The notes under the pieces: generated by a model
Database searches by the model: none
What the model saw: the letters and a program-made list of their open reading frames with translations, nothing else
What the model was told of the DNA's origin: nothing
Part shown: one piece after another, positions 5,580 through 7,614 of the stretch
Position numbering within the stretch: position 1 is the stretch's first letter
Layout: each line of letters opens with the position of its first letter
Translations under genes and position numbers: made by a program
Source: Longimonas sp046498435
GTDB lineage: Bacteria > Bacteroidota > Rhodothermia > Rhodothermales > Salinibacteraceae
Direction: 5' to 3'
Length of the DNA: 7,614 nucleotides
NCBI RefSeq assembly: GCF_046498435.1
Contig: NZ_JAWOAR010000103.1
Coordinates: 1-7,614, forward strand

Positions 5580-7091
5580 TAAAGGGGGAGCAGCTACAGG
5601 TAGTCGGATCTGAAATCGGGTTCCTTCCCCAAGTTCGCTCTGGGCGGTGATCGTGCCGTGCATCGCCTCAACAAGTTCTCGTGTGACGGCGAGTCCGAGC
5701 CCCGTCCCCTCTGTTTCTGGTGCATTGCGTGCAAACGGCTCGAACAGATCCCCCATAAAATCGGGGTCGATTCCTGGACCGGTGTCGGACACAGTGATCA
5801 CTACGGCCTTAGCTTCATCTGCTTGAACCTCTGCGGCACCGGCTTTCTCACCACCCCGGCGGCCTCTTAGGGCAGCACCATCTGTCGATTGGTCTGCGGG
5901 CAGATGCGCTACGGGCGCCCCCGAGAGAGAGGCCCGCAACGTAACGGTGTCGCCTTGCCCGCTATACGCAATGGCATTATCAACGAGATTGGTGACTACG
6001 CGACGCAGCGCTTGCTCATTTGCACGGGCCGTTAATCCAAGGGCGTCGTCCGAGTCTGTTACCGAGGGCTGCGTTTCAACCCGAAGGGTAATGCGGGCCT
6101 TTTCGGCTGCTATACGTTGGGCATCCACAACGTCGCGAATTAGCGTTCCCGCACAGACGGGGTCCAGGTCCAGTTCGACCGTGCCCTCTTCTAGGCGGGC
6201 CAGTTCGGTGAGAGACCTGGCCATCTCGTTGATGTCTCCGGCGGCCCGGCAGATGCTGCGGACAAACTTCTGCTCTTCTCCGTCCACCCGCTTGGCGAGA
6301 ATGTCTCCAAAGCCTAAGACCAGAGTCACAGGAGTCTTGAGATCGTGGACTATACCGGAAAGGAAGCGGGACTTAGCCGCGCTGGCCTCCTTGACGCGCT
6401 CAACCAGAGCCTCCTTCTGCTTGGCCAACTGATGGGGGACAACCAAGACAAGGGCAAATAGCAAGGTGATGGTGGCCACCATCTGTGCGATGACGAAGAC
6501 CGCGTGTAAGCTTCCAAGCTGTACAAGCCCTGCTGCTGTCGTATCCGTCACGAACAGCACATTGACAGCTTGCATGAGGGCACTCCCCATCAGGACGGTA
6601 GCCGCTCCGGCGATGGTTGCTCCCACGAGCGTTTTGACGAATGCGCGTGATAGGCTCTCTACCATGTAGCCGGCTGTGGCGACGAGTCCTGCCGCTGCCG
6701 CGACAATGCGCCCCTCGGTATCGGGCCAACCGGTCACGGCGAAAGCCAGAAATACACCAGAGACCGCGACGACCACCGCCAGTACGCTCCAGCCAATGCG
6801 TCCGACCGAGCGGCTGTGAAATCGGCGCAGACCGACTCCTATGAGAAAAAGCCCAACCTGAATAAGCGTGTTGGGCAGGAAGACCGAGACAAATGTTAGG
6901 CCGTCATGCTGCATGACAAAGAGAGGCCCGCTGATCGAGAAAAGCGCCCCACTCACCACCCAGTAGCTAAGCCCATCCACCTCGTGACGGTGCTGCAGGG
7001 CCGACACCAGCAGCAGCCCGGTGGCCACAAGAGCAGTGATCGCCACCGTAAGCAGCAGCGTCCCGATATCAAAGGCGGAAAAAAAGTTCAT
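5568..7091 (-). CDS. Membrane-bound sensor histidine kinase with seven-helix N-terminal sensor (kinase 3)
   Basis: This 507-residue protein has about seven hydrophobic helices at roughly residues 9-31, 41-60, 66-88, 100-120, 128-147, 154-178 and 190-218. Basic loops (QHRH, RRFHSRSVGR, and QLAKQKEALVERVK after the last helix) place the N terminus outside and the kinase inside. The wording of the first part, including PNTLIQVGLFLIGVGLRRF, recalls a multi-helix module I know from many diguanylate cyclases and kinases. The HisKA domain has SGIVHDLKTP (His249). The ATPase domain has the N box N368-LVDN372, the G1 box D436-TGPG440 and the G2 box G462-TGLGLA. Between the N box and G1 there is an Ala/Gly/charged insertion (about 388-429) that most such domains lack. 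No PAS, HAMP or receiver domain is present. The ATG at 7091 was chosen because it immediately precedes the first helix; no Shine-Dalgarno sequence is visible. It converges with kinase 2, 38 bp apart, and its stop lies inside a tandem repeat. The ligand is unknown. Confidence 0.93.
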   Translation of the reverse strand: MNFFSAFDIGTLLLTVAITALVATGLLLVSALQHRHEVDGLSYWVVSGALFSISGPLFVMQHDGLTFVSVFLPNTLIQVGLFLIGVGLRRFHSRSVGRIGWSVLAVVVAVSGVFLAFAVTGWPDTEGRIVAAAAGLVATAGYMVESLSRAFVKTLVGATIAGAATVLMGSALMQAVNVLFVTDTTAAGLVQLGSLHAVFVIAQMVATITLLFALVLVVPHQLAKQKEALVERVKEASAAKSRFLSGIVHDLKTPVTLVLGFGDILAKRVDGEEQKFVRSICRAAGDINEMARSLTELARLEEGTVELDLDPVCAGTLIRDVVDAQRIAAEKARITLRVETQPSVTDSDDALGLTARANEQALRRVVTNLVDNAIAYSGQGDTVTLRASLSGAPVAHLPADQSTDGAALRGRRGGEKAGAAEVQADEAKAVVITVSDTGPGIDPDFMGDLFEPFARNAPETEGTGLGLAVTRELVEAMHGTITAQSELGEGTRFQIRLPVAAPPLHSR

Positions 7092-7123
7092 AGATGAGAG
7101 TTGCGCGCTTGGATAGCGGTCCG

Positions 7124-7129
7124 ACTATA
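7124..7129 (-). promoter_or_regulatory. Possible -10 hexamer for kinase 3
   Basis: The minus strand reads TATAGT here, one base off the sigma-70 consensus and 32 bases before the kinase 3 start codon. No good -35 hexamer lies at 16-19 bases upstream, and no Bacteroidota-type box is visible, so the call is weak. Confidence 0.2.
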
Positions 7130-7213
7130 GCCATGGTAGGACGGTACTCCCGGAAACCGACCTGGGCAACCAACCGGAAAAGTGATGGTCGGGGTCCCAG
7201 TAGATTTCACCGT

Positions 7214-7247
7214 TGAGCCGCTCGCCTGTTGAACGGCTCACCTGTTG
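7214..7247. repeat. Overlapping direct and inverted repeats upstream of kinase 3
   Basis: GCTCGCCTGTTG at 7220-7231 recurs as GCTCACCTGTTG at 7236-7247, one G/A difference, period 16. TGAGCCG at 7214-7220 is an exact inverted match to CGGCTCA at 7234-7240. The block lies 123-156 bases upstream of the kinase 3 start. It could be an operator for a dimeric regulator or an RNA hairpin in a long leader. The repeats are certain; the role is inference. Confidence 0.5.
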
Positions 7248-7512
7248 CATAGCCTGTACACGGCGTGCGGGTTTTACAAGAGCACTTCAAAGGTGACCAT
7301 TCCCCTTTGTCGTTGCGACACCTCTCCACTTCACGCCGTCAGTCACTCACGCTCGTGCCCCTCTTTGCAAAAGAGAAGCCAAGGATCAGCTTCTAATGCG
7401 GAAGGGAAACGCAGTGTGGACTTCAGTGCACGCGCCGCATGCATCTTATACCATCTGCGCTGAATCATTATACAGGTGTTTGCAATCGGTGAGCGACGAA
7501 ACTCGCCTTAAT

Positions 7513-7596
7513 GTCGCCGGGGACGCAAGCGGTCCCCGGCTATGGGCTGCAAATCCTTAGCCCGGGATCAGGAGCGAAGCGGATATCCCGGGCGGC
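7513..7596. other. Compact three-hairpin element, possible structured RNA or palindromic mobile repeat
   Basis: Three inverted repeats lie almost end to end. GCCGGGGAC (7516-7524) pairs with GTCCCCGGC (7532-7540), nine pairs around a 7-base loop. GGGCT (7544-7548) pairs with AGCCC (7559-7563) around GCAAATCCTT. GCCCGGGAT (7560-7568) pairs with ATCCCGGGC (7585-7593), nine pairs around a 16-base loop. Shortening the outer hairpins allows an alternative fold in which GTCGCC (7513-7518) pairs with GGCGGC (7591-7596) and closes the three hairpins into a cloverleaf-like four-way junction. No gene in the window explains it, no T run follows on either strand, and it is close to the right edge, so its true limits are unknown. 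It could be a non-coding RNA, a REP/MITE-like dispersed repeat or the end of an insertion element. It is not a recognisable tRNA: there is no T-loop consensus. Confidence 0.5.
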
Positions 7597-7614
7597 CTCC
7601 AATCTAACGTGTAC

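Larger units (their letters stand above)
7092..7512. other. Upstream region of kinase 3, no convincing gene
   Basis: These 421 bases contain no frame with recognisable protein features; the plus-strand frame at 7245-7463 has ordinary non-coding character. The minus-strand promoter of kinase 3 should lie here. The part nearest the gene holds a TATAGT hexamer. About 125-155 bases upstream of the start lies a combined direct and inverted repeat. Farther right, GCGA (7493-7496) and TCGC (7503-7506) flank a CGAAAC loop, which may be the edge of the hairpin element at 7513-7596. Confidence 0.5.

Noticed and set aside
5426..5650. Plus-strand frame encoding three AISGC pentapeptides
   Set aside because: The peptide repeat is only the translation of the 15-bp tandem repeat; the frame overlaps the ends of both kinases in the wrong phase and has no family features.
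7245..7463. 72-residue plus-strand frame right of kinase 3
   Set aside because: It has no domain, no plausible start context and a composition typical of chance frames; it overlaps the repeat upstream of kinase 3.
7560..7593. Signal recognition particle RNA hairpin (GATCAGG...GAA)
   Set aside because: The left side resembles the conserved SRP loop, but the matching AGCA strand on the right side is absent.
7513..7601. tRNA-Cys-like gene (CTGCAAA loop and terminal CTCCA)
   Set aside because: The loop and ending recall tRNA-Cys, but there is no T-loop TTCGANN consensus, the first arm can form nine pairs, and the third hairpin has a 16-base loop, so it does not fit a normal cloverleaf.
7602..7608. 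Integron attC-type core site ATCTAAC (RYYYAAC)
   Set aside because: This degenerate 7-mer is expected several times by chance in a window of this size, and no partner GTTRRRY with the right spacing is visible before the edge.

Overview
The window (7,614 bp) is dominated by three large sensor histidine kinase genes with no response regulator between them. No 16S rRNA or other taxonomic marker is present, so the organism is inferred. The GC-rich DNA, starts with no recognisable Shine-Dalgarno sequence, and a strongly acidic first kinase (by my count about 114 Asp/Glu against about 65 Lys/Arg in 624 residues) fit a halophilic bacterium. A Salinibacter-like member of the Rhodothermota/Bacteroidota is my best guess. 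Kinase 1 also resembles haloarchaeal histidine kinases, which would fit a salt-saturated habitat where gene exchange with haloarchaea is documented.

Layout. Bases 1-149 hold the end-proximal part of a minus-strand reading frame that resembles an SCP2 sterol-carrier domain and runs off the left edge. A gene-poor 350 bp stretch follows, carrying a 16-bp-period direct repeat. Kinase 1 (500-2374, +) is a soluble three-PAS kinase. A 338 bp gap with a short tandem repeat and no convincing gene separates it from kinase 2 (2713-5529, +), a soluble GAF plus four-PAS kinase. Kinase 2 converges on kinase 3 (5568-7091, -) across only 38 bp. That junction carries a 15-bp tandem repeat that duplicates kinase 3's last codons and stop codon. 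Kinase 3 is a membrane kinase with about seven N-terminal helices. Its upstream region (7092-7512) has overlapping direct and inverted repeats. The right end (7513-7596) holds a compact run of three GC-rich hairpins that could be a structured RNA or a dispersed palindromic repeat.

How the genes may work together. All three kinases keep the phospho-acceptor His and the N, G1 and G2 boxes of the ATP-binding domain, so all look catalytically competent. Kinases 1 and 2 lack membrane segments and should sense cytoplasmic signals through PAS/GAF domains. Kinase 3 should sense at or within the membrane. None has a receiver domain, so their partner regulators must be encoded elsewhere. I see no sign of a wholly new defence or metabolic system. 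The most unusual items are the hairpin element at the right edge, the stop-codon-duplicating repeat, and the short tandem repeats found in every gap between the kinase genes and upstream of them.
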